Shown here piece after piece: positions 1 to 7,965 of a DNA stretch of 33,951 nt (position 1 is the stretch's first letter; each line of letters opens with the position of its first letter). The DNA is from Noviherbaspirillum denitrificans (GTDB lineage Bacteria > Pseudomonadota > Gammaproteobacteria > Burkholderiales > Burkholderiaceae_D), in assembly GCF_002211445.1 (NCBI RefSeq), contig NZ_LSTO01000001.1:3846026-3879976 (forward strand), read 5' to 3'. Position numbers and translations under genes: made by a program. The notes below the pieces were generated by a model. That model did not search any database and was not told where the DNA came from. It saw only the letters and a program-made list of their open reading frames with translations.

Positions 1-1
1 G

Positions 2-550
2 ACCCTGTTCCGCGCGCTGGCCGGCATCTGGCCATACGGCGAGGGGAGTGTCGAAATCCCGAGCCGGTCGCGGCTGCTGTTCCTGCCGCAGAAGGGCTAT
101 CTGCCTATCGGCACGCTGCGCGCTGCCATTGCCTATCCGGCGGAGGAGCAGGCGTACAAGGACCGTGCGATCCGGCATTACCTGGAGATGTGCATGCTGC
201 CGCACCTCGCCGAGTTGCTGGACGAGACGGACAACTGGAGCCAGCGCCTGTCGCCGGGCGAGCAGCAGCGGCTGGCCTTCGTGCGCGCGCTGCTCATGCG
301 GCCGGATGTACTCTTTCTCGATGAGGCGACCAGTGCGCTCGATCCGGATTCCGAGGCAACGCTGTATGAAGCGGTGCTGCGCGAACTGCCCGACGCGGCA
401 CTTATCAGCATTGCCCACCGGGAGGCTGTTGCCAAATACCACGGAATTCGTTGGCACTTTGTCCATGAATCCGAGGGTTCGAACAGGTTAGCGAACGCTA
501 CGGCGATTTCGCGCTATACAATTCGGGCAACCCCACTACAGCGCACATAG
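2..550 (+). CDS. ABC transporter ATP-binding/permease protein, C-terminal part (YddA/SbmA-like type)
   Basis: This is the 3' end of a gene that begins before the window. The frame is open from base 2 to the TAG at 548-550, about 182 residues. It covers most of an ABC nucleotide-binding domain: a Q-loop segment (LFLPQKGYLPIGTL), the signature LSPGEQQRLAFVRALL, Walker B VLFLDEATSALD and the H-loop SIAHR. The Walker A lies upstream, and the first visible residues (TLFRALAGIWPYGEG) are what normally follow it. The wording around Walker A, the Q-loop and LSPGEQQR is typical of half-transporters with the ABC_membrane_2 domain (E. coli YddA, SbmA/BacA relatives), in which the membrane domain is N-terminal to the ATPase. 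The substrate cannot be read from this part. The 51-bp gap to the next gene allows co-transcription. Confidence 0.85.
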   Translation, partial: TLFRALAGIWPYGEGSVEIPSRSRLLFLPQKGYLPIGTLRAAIAYPAEEQAYKDRAIRHYLEMCMLPHLAELLDETDNWSQRLSPGEQQRLAFVRALLMRPDVLFLDEATSALDPDSEATLYEAVLRELPDAALISIAHREAVAKYHGIRWHFVHESEGSNRLANATAISRYTIRATPLQRT

Positions 551-601
551 CGCAGCGTCGATCATGTCTTTCATGTCGATCGCAGACTGGACTGGATCGA
601 C

Positions 602-1420
602 ATGAAACGCTTCTTCATTCCGCTCGGATTGCTGCTTTCACTTGCCGGTTGCGCAACGCAATCGGCACGGCCCGATGCGAATGCTGCCCGCACCGCGGCA
701 GATACCACACTCTCTGTTTTCTCTTCCAACGAGGCAGGCGGGTTGCCGCAGGGCTGGGAGCCGATGATCCTGCTGCGTAACAAGAAGCAGACGCAATACG
801 AACTGGTCAGCAAGGACAATGCAACGGTCCTGCATGCGCGCGCCGACAGCGCGTCGTCCGGCCTCATGCAAAAGGTCGATATCAATGCGCAGCAGCAGCC
901 CTGGCTGCATTGGAGCTGGAAGATCACCAGCCTGGTGAATTCGGCGGACAACACCAAACGTGCGACCGAGGATTCGCCGGTCCGCATCATCCTCGGCTTT
1001 GACGGCGACAAGGACACCATGCCGTTTACCGACCAGGTACTGTTCGAGACGGCGCGTGTGATGACTGGCTACGAATTCCCGTATGCGACGCTGATGTACA
1101 TCTGGGAAAACAACAAGCCGACGGGCACCATCATCGGCAGCACCTATACCAGCCGCATCAAGATGATGGTGGCCGAAAGCGGGTCGGACGGCATCGGCGA
1201 GTGGCGTAACTTCGCGCGCAACGTCATTGAGGATTTCGAAAAGGCTTTCGGCGAAAAGCCGGGCCGCCTGATCGGCGTCGGCGTGCTTACCGACACCGAC
1301 AACACCGGCGAATCGGCGGAAGCGTGGTATGGCGATATCCAGTTGCTGCGCGAACGCTTTGCCCACCACAGCGGGCCGGGCAGTGCCCAGCCGGCACTGT
1401 CCCTCACCCAACGCAAGTAA
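602..1420 (+). CDS. DUF3047 family lipoprotein
   Basis: A 272-residue protein. The N-terminus MKRFFIPLGLLLSLAGC is a lipoprotein signal with lipobox LAGC, so the mature protein should be lipid-anchored from Cys17 outside the cytoplasm. The body matches the DUF3047 family as I know it: a first half with the phrase WLHWSWKI (about residues 100-107), a central FPYATLMYIWENN segment, and a C-terminal stretch GVGVLTDTDNTGESAEAWYGDI that resembles the end of a beta-sandwich sugar-binding fold. No catalytic function is established for the family. A start at 602 is supported by the intact signal peptide, although the ribosome binding site is weak (ctgga about 9 bp upstream). The gene converges on the M20 gene with a single base between the stops. 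Confidence 0.8.
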   Translation: MKRFFIPLGLLLSLAGCATQSARPDANAARTAADTTLSVFSSNEAGGLPQGWEPMILLRNKKQTQYELVSKDNATVLHARADSASSGLMQKVDINAQQQPWLHWSWKITSLVNSADNTKRATEDSPVRIILGFDGDKDTMPFTDQVLFETARVMTGYEFPYATLMYIWENNKPTGTIIGSTYTSRIKMMVAESGSDGIGEWRNFARNVIEDFEKAFGEKPGRLIGVGVLTDTDNTGESAEAWYGDIQLLRERFAHHSGPGSAQPALSLTQRK

Positions 1421-1421
1421 T

Positions 1422-2615
1422 TCAGCTTTTCGCCAGCCAGCTTTCGGCCAGCTTCACCCAATAGCTTGCGCCGATCGGCAGCAGCTCATCATTGAAGTCA
1501 TAGCTCGGATTGTGCAGGTTGCACGGTCCGAGGCCGTGGCCGCTGTCACGGTGCGCGCCTTCGCCGTTGCCGATGAAGACATAGCAGCCCGCTTTTTCCT
1601 GCAGCATGAAGGCGAAATCTTCCGCGCCCATGGTCGGTTCGACCTGGGAATCGACCTTGTCCGGGCCGACGATGGAGCGCATGACCTCGACCGCGAAGGC
1701 GGTTTCCTTCGAGTGATTGATCAGCGGCGGGTAATTGCGCTTGAAGCGGAAGTCGACCGAGGACTCGAAAGCCGCTGCGGTGTGCTCGGCGATCTCCTGC
1801 ATGCGGCGTTCCATCAGGTCGAGCACCGGGGTCGTGAAGGTGCGCACGGTGCCTACCAGCGTTGCTTCGTCGGGAATGATGTTGGTGGCGCTGCCAGAAT
1901 GGATTTGCGTGATCGACAGGACGCCGGCGTCGAGCGGATTCTTGTTGCGCGAGACGATGGTCTGCCAGCTTTGCGCAATCTGCACCGCCACCATGATCGG
2001 GTCGATGCCCTTGTGCGGCTGTGCAGCATGCGCGCCCTTGCCCTTGATGGTGACTTCGAATTCGTTCGACGACGCCATCATCGGACCGGCGCAAACGCCG
2101 AAGGTCCCGACCGGCACGCCTGGCCAGTTGTGCATGCCGAACACGGCTTCCATCGGGCATTCCTTGAACAGCCCGTCGTCCATCATGCGGCGCGCGCCGC
2201 CGCCGCCTTCCTCGGCCGGCTGGAAGATCAGGTAGATGGTGCCGTCGAAATTGCGGTGCTGCGACAGGTAGCGGGCCGCGCCCAGCAACATCGCGACATG
2301 GCCGTCGTGGCCGCATGCATGCATCTTGCCGGCGTGGCGCGACGCGTGCGGGAAAGTATTGATTTCCTGGACCGGCAGGGCGTCCATGTCGGCGCGCAGG
2401 CCAACGGAACGCGAGCTGCTGCCGTTCCTGATGATGCCGACCACACCGGTCGTGCCCATGCCGCGGATGACGGGAATGCCCCACTCCGTCAGCTTTTGCG
2501 CAACCAGTTCGGCAGTGCGGCGCTCTTCAAAGCAGAGTTCGGGATGGGCGTGGATGTCGCGCCGGATCTGGCGCAGCTCTGATTGGAATTCGAGAATGGG
2601 GTCGATCAACTTCAT
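1422..2615 (-). CDS. M20 family amidohydrolase (hippurate hydrolase / N-acyl amino acid amidohydrolase type)
   Basis: 397 residues, full length for the M20D subfamily (HipO, IAA-amino acid hydrolase, N-acetyldiaminopimelate deacetylase). These are cytoplasmic metal-dependent amidases that cleave an acyl group from an amino acid. The metal-binding and catalytic motifs are present in order: HAHPEL (22-27), RADMDALPV (74-82), HACGHDGH (99-106, with Cys101 and His103 as expected ligands), PAEEGGGGA from 133 (Glu135-Glu136 as base and ligand), and a C-terminal MGAEDFAF segment. A GGAGG-type Shine-Dalgarno (CCGGAGG) stands 6-7 bases before the ATG at 2615. The gene is divergent from the molybdopterin oxidoreductase. 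The substrate cannot be assigned from sequence alone, so hipO would be an over-call. Confidence 0.9.
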   Translation of the reverse strand: MKLIDPILEFQSELRQIRRDIHAHPELCFEERRTAELVAQKLTEWGIPVIRGMGTTGVVGIIRNGSSSRSVGLRADMDALPVQEINTFPHASRHAGKMHACGHDGHVAMLLGAARYLSQHRNFDGTIYLIFQPAEEGGGGARRMMDDGLFKECPMEAVFGMHNWPGVPVGTFGVCAGPMMASSNEFEVTIKGKGAHAAQPHKGIDPIMVAVQIAQSWQTIVSRNKNPLDAGVLSITQIHSGSATNIIPDEATLVGTVRTFTTPVLDLMERRMQEIAEHTAAAFESSVDFRFKRNYPPLINHSKETAFAVEVMRSIVGPDKVDSQVEPTMGAEDFAFMLQEKAGCYVFIGNGEGAHRDSGHGLGPCNLHNPSYDFNDELLPIGASYWVKLAESWLAKS

Positions 2616-2821
2616 GTTTGCCTCCGGGACGCACGCCGTGCTGGTGATGGAATCGCTTATTGCTTTGCGGCATGCGGTCAGCCTGCGATATGCGTACGAT
2701 ATGGGTATATTACGCTTGGGCCGAGAAGGTATATTTTAACTACTGCAAACACGCCTGCGGCACGATTTCTTTCGTCGGGCGCCTGCCACAAGCGGGCCTC
2801 CGGCACACCACGGATGTCCAC
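2616..2821. promoter_or_regulatory. Divergent intergenic region (M20 gene / molybdopterin oxidoreductase)
   Basis: 206 bp between two divergent starts, so both promoters should be here. AT-rich patches are visible around 2693-2712 (gatatgggtatatt) and 2730-2740 (ggtatatttta), each with a TATATT element that could be a -10 box. I could not pair either with a convincing -35 at 16-18 bp. The first patch includes a near-dyad centred on CGTACG at about 2694-2699, possibly a regulator site. These assignments are weak. Confidence 0.3.
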
Positions 2822-4894
2822 ATGACCACTTCAATTGTTCGCGCTACCTGCCCCCATGATTGCCCCGATACCTGCGCCCTGCTCGTTACCGTCGAGGACG
2901 GCGTCGCCGTCCAGGTGAAGGGAGATCCCGATCACCCCACCACCGCCGGCGTGCTGTGCACGAAGGTATCGAAGTACACTGAGCGCACTTATCACAAGGA
3001 CCGCTTGCTGCACCCGATGAAACGCGTCGGCCGCAAGGGGGAAGGGCGCTTCGAGCGGATCACCTGGGACGAGGCGATCGATACCATCGCATCGCGCCTG
3101 GGAGAAATCGCCTCGGGTAATCCGCAGGCCATCGTTCCCTACAGCTACGCGGGCACCATGGGCTTCGTGCAGGGAGAGTCGATGGCGGCACGCTTTTTCC
3201 ACAAGCTGGGTGCTTCGCTGCTCGACCGCACTATCTGCGCATCGGCGGGTGGGGAAGGCTACAAGTACACCATTGGCGCACGCATCGGAACCGACGTCGA
3301 ACAATTCCAGAATGCCAAGCTGATCCTGATCTGGGGCGGCAATCCGATCGCATCCAACCTGCATTTCTGGATGCGTGCGCAGGAAGCCAAGCGGCGTGGC
3401 GCGAAGCTGATCGCCATCGATCCCTACCGCTCGCTGACGGCGGAAAAATGCCATCAGCACATCGCGCTCCTACCCGGCACGGACGCGGCGCTGGCGCTTG
3501 GCATGATGCATGTGCTGATCGCCGAAGACTTGCTGGATTGCGACTACATCGAGCAGCACACGCTTGGTTTCGGCCAGCTCAAGGAGCGCGCCGCCGAATG
3601 GACGCCGGAGCGGACCGCGCAGACCTGCGGCATCAGCGTCGAGGAGGTGGTGCAGTTGGCGCGCGAATACGGCGGCGCGGCAAAGCGCGGCGAACCGGTC
3701 GCGATCCGCGTCAACTACGGCGTGCAGCGCGTGCATGGCGGCGGTATGGCGGTACGCAACATCGCCTGCCTGCCGGCGCTGGTCGGTGCGTGGCGCCATG
3801 CGGCGGGCGGCATCCAGCTTTCGTCGTCGGATTCCTTCCCCAAGAATCCCCAGGTACTGCAGCGCCCCGACCTGCTGAAAGAACAACCGCGTACCATCAA
3901 CATGAGCACCATCGGCGACGACCTGCTGCGCGAGAGCTCGCAGGCATTCGGCCCGAAGATCGAAGCGCTCGTGGTGTACAACTCCAACCCGGTTGCGGTG
4001 GCGCCGGAATCGGCGAAGGTCGTGCAGGGCTTCGCGCGCGAGGACTTGTTCACCGTCGTGCTGGAGCACTTCCAGACAGACACCGCGGATTACGCCGACA
4101 TCCTCCTGCCAGCAACGACGCAGCTCGAGCACGTCGATATCCATTCCACCTATGGCCATTTGTACATGATGGCCAATAATGCAGCGATCGCGCCGCTGGG
4201 CGAAGCCAAGCCGAACACCGAAGTCTTCCGCCTGCTGGCAGCGCGCATGGGATTCGACGATCCCTGCTTCCACGAGAGTGATGACGAGATCGCCGCGCAG
4301 GCTTTCAAGCGCGACGACGTGCGCGCGATCCACTTCGACTGGGATTCGCTCAAGCGCAAGGGCTGGCAAAAGCTCAATGCACCGGATGCGCCCTTCGCGC
4401 ACGGCGGATTCCTGACACCATCGGGGAAGTGCGAGTTCTATTCTGCGAAGATGAAAGCCGCCGGACTTGATCCTTTGCCAGCGTATATCCCGCCGCATGA
4501 ATCGGTCGCGAGCAATCCGGCGTTGGCGAAAAAATATCCCCTCGCCATGATTTCTCCGCCGGCAAGGAACTTTCTTAACAGCAGCTTCGTCAATGTGCAG
4601 AGCCTGCGTGATACGGAAGGTGAGCCGCATCTCGATATGCATCCTTCCGACGCAGACGAGCGCGGCATCGGCGATGGCGACGCGGTCCGGATTTATAACG
4701 ACCGCGGCTCCTTCATCGCAAAGGCACGCGTGACGGACAAAGCACGGCGCGGGTTGGTGGTGGGCTTGTCGATCTGGTGGAAGAAGTTCGCCGCAGACGG
4801 CAAGAATGCCAATGAAGTCACCAGCCAGCAGCTGACCGATATGGGCAATGCGCCAACGTTTTACGATGTGCTGGTGCAGGTGGAAAAGGCATAG
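2822..4894 (+). CDS. Molybdopterin-dependent oxidoreductase, catalytic subunit (DMSO reductase superfamily)
   Basis: 690 residues from the ATG at 2822. The frame is open further upstream, but that extension looks non-coding and would put about 54 implausible residues before the first cysteine. The N-terminus carries a [4Fe-4S] site, Cys10-x3-Cys14-x3-Cys18 with Cys46 (GVLCTK). Domains then follow for molybdopterin guanine dinucleotide binding, including IWGGNP and LILPATTQLEH-like segments, and a C-terminal dinucleotide-binding domain (DADERGIGDGDAVRIYNDRG). By position and context (RTICASAG, compare RHCMASA in NapA), Cys139 is the likely molybdenum ligand. No Tat signal is seen, so the enzyme should be cytoplasmic. 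There is no neighbouring Fe-S or membrane-anchor subunit and no cofactor gene. The substrate is unknown. The next gene begins 6 bases after the stop. Confidence 0.88.
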   Translation: MTTSIVRATCPHDCPDTCALLVTVEDGVAVQVKGDPDHPTTAGVLCTKVSKYTERTYHKDRLLHPMKRVGRKGEGRFERITWDEAIDTIASRLGEIASGNPQAIVPYSYAGTMGFVQGESMAARFFHKLGASLLDRTICASAGGEGYKYTIGARIGTDVEQFQNAKLILIWGGNPIASNLHFWMRAQEAKRRGAKLIAIDPYRSLTAEKCHQHIALLPGTDAALALGMMHVLIAEDLLDCDYIEQHTLGFGQLKERAAEWTPERTAQTCGISVEEVVQLAREYGGAAKRGEPVAIRVNYGVQRVHGGGMAVRNIACLPALVGAWRHAAGGIQLSSSDSFPKNPQVLQRPDLLKEQPRTINMSTIGDDLLRESSQAFGPKIEALVVYNSNPVAVAPESAKVVQGFAREDLFTVVLEHFQTDTADYADILLPATTQLEHVDIHSTYGHLYMMANNAAIAPLGEAKPNTEVFRLLAARMGFDDPCFHESDDEIAAQAFKRDDVRAIHFDWDSLKRKGWQKLNAPDAPFAHGGFLTPSGKCEFYSAKMKAAGLDPLPAYIPPHESVASNPALAKKYPLAMISPPARNFLNSSFVNVQSLRDTEGEPHLDMHPSDADERGIGDGDAVRIYNDRGSFIAKARVTDKARRGLVVGLSIWWKKFAADGKNANEVTSQQLTDMGNAPTFYDVLVQVEKA

Positions 4895-4900
4895 GCAGGA

Positions 4901-5992
4901 ATGAAGATGAAGTGGCGGGCGTTGATCTTTTGCGGGATGGCAGGACTGGTTGCAGGCTGTGCGCAGCTGGGATATTTCGTGCAGGCCGCGCAGGGCCAGC
5001 TCTCGCTGCTGTCCGAGGCGCGCCCCATCGACGACTGGCTGTCCAGTCCGGACGTCGAGGACAAGCTCAAGGGCAAGCTCACCCGCGTCAAGCAGATCCG
5101 CCAGTTCGCCGCGCGCGAGCTGGGCCTGCCGGACAATGACACCTTCACCACCTACGCCGACCTCAAGCGTCCGTTCGTGATGTGGAACATCGTCGCGACG
5201 CCGGAGCTGTCCTTGAAGCCCTTGCAATGGTGCTTCCCGGTGGCGGGCTGCGTGAACTACCGTGGCTATTACAGCAAGGATGATGCGCAGTCGTACGCCG
5301 CCGAGCTGCGCGCCGACAAGTACGATGTCGAAGTGTCCGGCGTGCCGGCGTATTCGACGCTGGGCTGGTTCAAGGACCCGGTGCTGTCGACCTTCATCCA
5401 GTATCCCGACGGCGAACTCGCGCGCCTGGTATTCCACGAGCTGGCGCACCAGGTTGTGTACGTCGCGGGCGATTCGCGCTTCAATGAATCCTTTGCCGTC
5501 GCAGTGGAAGAAGCCGGCGTCGAGCGCTGGATGGCCGTGTACGGCGACGAAAAGACACGCAAGGCCTACGTCGCATATGAAGGCCGCAAGCGCGACTTCC
5601 TCGCCTTGCTGATGAAGCACCGGAAAATGCTCCAGGAAAATTACGAGCGCGACGTCAGCGACGACGAGAAGCGCAAGGAAAAGGCTTCTATTTTCCAGTC
5701 GCTGAAGGACGAGTACCAGGAGCTCAAGGCATCGTGGGGCGGCTACACCGGCTACGACCGCTGGTTCGCCGAGCCGCTCTCGAATGCGCACCTGTCCGCC
5801 ATCGCCACGTACCACGACTTCGTGCCCGGCTTCAAGGCACTGCTGGCGCGGCAGAAGGACATGGGCAAGTTCTATGACGCCGTGCGCGAGCTGGCGTCCA
5901 TGGGTGAGAATGAGCGGCATCGCCAGCTCGCGGAATATGGCGAGTCGCCGATGACCGCGGAAAACCAGCACGCGCAAGAGCACGCACAATAA
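4901..5992 (+). CDS. Predicted aminopeptidase lipoprotein (COG4324 type, HELAH zinc motif)
   Basis: 363 residues. The N-terminus MKMKWRALIFCGMAGLVAGC is a lipoprotein signal with lipobox VAGC (Cys20). The zinc metallopeptidase motif HELAH lies near residue 183 in LVFHELAHQVVYV, followed by SFAVAVEEAGVERW, where a downstream Glu may be the third ligand (a gluzincin pattern). This matches the 'predicted aminopeptidase' family (Pfam Aminopep). Substrates are not established. The Shine-Dalgarno aggcagga ends directly before the ATG at 4901, so the in-frame ATG at 4907, six bases further on, may be the real start. The gene lies just after the molybdopterin oxidoreductase and probably shares its mRNA. 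A strong terminator follows at 6013-6044. Which residues bind zinc is inferred from family pattern. Confidence 0.82.
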   Translation: MKMKWRALIFCGMAGLVAGCAQLGYFVQAAQGQLSLLSEARPIDDWLSSPDVEDKLKGKLTRVKQIRQFAARELGLPDNDTFTTYADLKRPFVMWNIVATPELSLKPLQWCFPVAGCVNYRGYYSKDDAQSYAAELRADKYDVEVSGVPAYSTLGWFKDPVLSTFIQYPDGELARLVFHELAHQVVYVAGDSRFNESFAVAVEEAGVERWMAVYGDEKTRKAYVAYEGRKRDFLALLMKHRKMLQENYERDVSDDEKRKEKASIFQSLKDEYQELKASWGGYTGYDRWFAEPLSNAHLSAIATYHDFVPGFKALLARQKDMGKFYDAVRELASMGENERHRQLAEYGESPMTAENQHAQEHAQ

Positions 5993-6012
5993 GCGAGCCC
6001 TCCTGCCGATAC

Positions 6013-6044
6013 AAAACGCGACCCGTCGAGGTCGCGTTTTTTTT
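6013..6044 (+). terminator. Intrinsic terminator after the aminopeptidase gene
   Basis: A perfect 11-bp inverted repeat, aaaacgcgacc (6013-6023) and ggtcgcgtttt (6030-6040), with a 6-base loop, runs into eight T residues. It ends the oxidoreductase-peptidase unit. Confidence 0.9.
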
Positions 6045-6121
6045 GCCCGAATCAGCGCCGTTGATTGCTGCGCCGCAATACTGGAAATGTAGAAAAAGCC
6101 CTCTGATCTTGTCTAAAAGAC

Positions 6122-6150
6122 TTGCCTTGGAACGCTGCCGCCGATAGCAT
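6122..6150 (+). promoter_or_regulatory. Possible sigma-70 promoter of fadD
   Basis: TTGCCT (6122-6127) and TAGCAT (6145-6150) are separated by 17 bases, each matching the consensus at four of six positions. This would give a leader of about 70 nt. Within that leader a 6-bp dyad, cggtcg (6170-6175) and cgaccg (6189-6194), flanks an AT-rich centre and could be an operator or an RNA hairpin. Confidence 0.4.
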
Positions 6151-6228
6151 CTAAGATGACAAAAAAAACCGGTCGTTCGATTTTTATGCGACCGAAACCA
6201 TCTCACCACACAAGACAAGAGGCAGACA

Positions 6229-7911
6229 ATGGAAAAGATTTGGTTGAAGTCCTATCCCCAGGGCGTTCCATCGGAGATCGACTACACCCAGTACCGCTCG
6301 CTGGTCCACCTGATGGAAGAATCTTTCCGCAAGTATGCGTCGCGCAACGCGTACGTCTGCATGGACAAGTTCCTGACCTACGCCGACGTCGACACGTACT
6401 CCAGGCAGCTGGGCGCATGGCTGCAGGGGCGCGGCCTGCAGAAGGGGGCGCGCGTGGCCATCATGATGCCGAACGTGCTGCAGTATCCGATCGCCATTTC
6501 CGGCGTGCTGCGCGCCGGCTACACGGTCGTCAACGTCAACCCGCTGTACACCCCGCGCGAACTGGAGCACCAGCTCAACGACTCCGGCGCGGAAGCCATC
6601 ATCATCCTGGAAAACTTCGCGCACACGCTGGAGCAGGTGATCGGCAAGACCAAGGTCAAGCATGTGGTCGTGGCCAGCATGGGCGAGATGCTGGGCGGCG
6701 TGAAGGGCGCAATCGTCAACTTCGTCGTGCGCAACGTGAAGAAGATGGTGCCGGCATTTTCGCTGCCCAATGCGACCCGCTTCAAGCAGGCGCTGTCGGA
6801 AGGCGCGCGCGGCACGCTCAAGCCGGTGGACCTGAAGCATGGGGACGTCGCCTTCCTGCAGTACACCGGCGGCACCACCGGCGTCTCCAAGGGCGCGACC
6901 CTCACGCACAGCAACGTCATCGCCAACGTGCTGCAGAACGATGCCTGGGCGCAGCCTGCGCTGCAGCGCGAGCCGAAGATCGATCCGCTGACCATCGTCT
7001 GCGCACTGCCGCTGTACCACATCTTCGCACTGACCGCGTGCTGCCTCATGGGCACACGCTGGGGCGCGATGAATATCCTGATCCCGAATCCGCGCGATAT
7101 CCCGGGCTTCATCAAGGAACTGGGCAAATACAAGTTCAACCTGCTGCCCGCCGTGAACACGCTGTACAACGGCCTGATGAACAATCCCGAATTCGCCAAG
7201 CTCGATTTCTCCAGCCTGAAAATCTGTAACGGCGGCGGCATGGCGGTGCAGAAGGCGGTGGCGGAAAAATGGCTGAAGATTACCGGCTGCCCGATCGTCG
7301 AAGGTTACGGCTTGTCCGAAACCTCGCCCTCGGCAACCATCAATCCGGCGGACGCCGCCGAATTCTCCGGTGCCATTGGCTTGCCGATCCCGTCCACCGA
7401 CATCGCGATCCTGGATGATGCCGGCCAGCCGGTGCCGATTGGCCAGCCCGGCGAAATCGCGATCCGCGGTCCGCAAGTCATGGTCGGCTACTGGAACCGC
7501 CCGGACGAGACCGCCAAGGTCATGACGCCGGACGGCTACTTCAAGTCGGGCGACGTCGGCATCATGGACGAGCGCGGCTACGTGCGCATCGTCGACCGCA
7601 AGAAGGACATGATCCTGGTGTCGGGCTTCAATGTGTATCCGAACGAGATCGAAGGCGTGGTGGCCGCCCATCCAGGTGTGCTGGAATGCGCGTGCATCGG
7701 CGTGCCCGATGTCCACTCGGGCGAAGCGGTGAAGCTGTTCGTAGTGCGCAAGGATCCGTCGCTGACGGTGGATCAGCTGATGAACTACTGCAAGGAACAG
7801 TTCACCGGCTACAAAAAGCCGAAGTACATCGAGTTCCGCGACGAATTGCCGAAGACCAATGTCGGCAAGATCCTGCGCCGTGAACTGCGCGACGAGAAAA
7901 AGGCAGCCTGA
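6229..7911 (+). CDS. fadD: Long-chain fatty acid--CoA ligase
   Basis: 560 residues, the usual length of bacterial FadD. It adenylates a long-chain fatty acid and transfers the acyl group to CoA, at the inner face of the membrane, as the entry step of beta-oxidation. The ANL-superfamily motifs are complete: P-loop YTGGTTGVSKGA (212-223), LPLYHIFALT (260-269), GYGLSETSP (359-367), the YFKSGDVG motif with Asp442, the hinge around DRKKDMILVSGFNVYPNEIE (456-475), and the C-terminal catalytic Lys547 in NVGKILRREL. The start has agaggcag as Shine-Dalgarno, 6 bases before the ATG. The gene is transcribed alone, between terminators at 6013 and 7932. A medium-chain specificity cannot be excluded. Confidence 0.93.
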   Translation: MEKIWLKSYPQGVPSEIDYTQYRSLVHLMEESFRKYASRNAYVCMDKFLTYADVDTYSRQLGAWLQGRGLQKGARVAIMMPNVLQYPIAISGVLRAGYTVVNVNPLYTPRELEHQLNDSGAEAIIILENFAHTLEQVIGKTKVKHVVVASMGEMLGGVKGAIVNFVVRNVKKMVPAFSLPNATRFKQALSEGARGTLKPVDLKHGDVAFLQYTGGTTGVSKGATLTHSNVIANVLQNDAWAQPALQREPKIDPLTIVCALPLYHIFALTACCLMGTRWGAMNILIPNPRDIPGFIKELGKYKFNLLPAVNTLYNGLMNNPEFAKLDFSSLKICNGGGMAVQKAVAEKWLKITGCPIVEGYGLSETSPSATINPADAAEFSGAIGLPIPSTDIAILDDAGQPVPIGQPGEIAIRGPQVMVGYWNRPDETAKVMTPDGYFKSGDVGIMDERGYVRIVDRKKDMILVSGFNVYPNEIEGVVAAHPGVLECACIGVPDVHSGEAVKLFVVRKDPSLTVDQLMNYCKEQFTGYKKPKYIEFRDELPKTNVGKILRRELRDEKKAA

Positions 7912-7926
7912 GCCGCCTGATGTTCG

Positions 7927-7958
7927 AAAAACCGCCTGCCAGCCAGGCGGTTTTTTTT
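7927..7958 (+). terminator. Intrinsic terminator of fadD
   Basis: The stem ccgcctg (7932-7938) and caggcgg (7944-7950), with a 5-base loop, is followed by eight T residues and preceded by five A residues. The symmetry means it could also stop transcription of the convergent PhoD-like gene that ends at 7966. Confidence 0.9.
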
Positions 7959-7965
7959 CGTCCGT

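Noticed and set aside
3470-5989. An 839-codon open frame on the minus strand, antisense to the oxidoreductase and peptidase genes
   Set aside because: It is a high-GC shadow frame with no family resemblance, while the plus-strand genes show clear motifs throughout.
6170-6194. A FadR or PsrA operator in the fadD leader
   Set aside because: A 6-bp dyad is present, but it does not match the operator sequences I know for either regulator, so only the dyad itself is noted.
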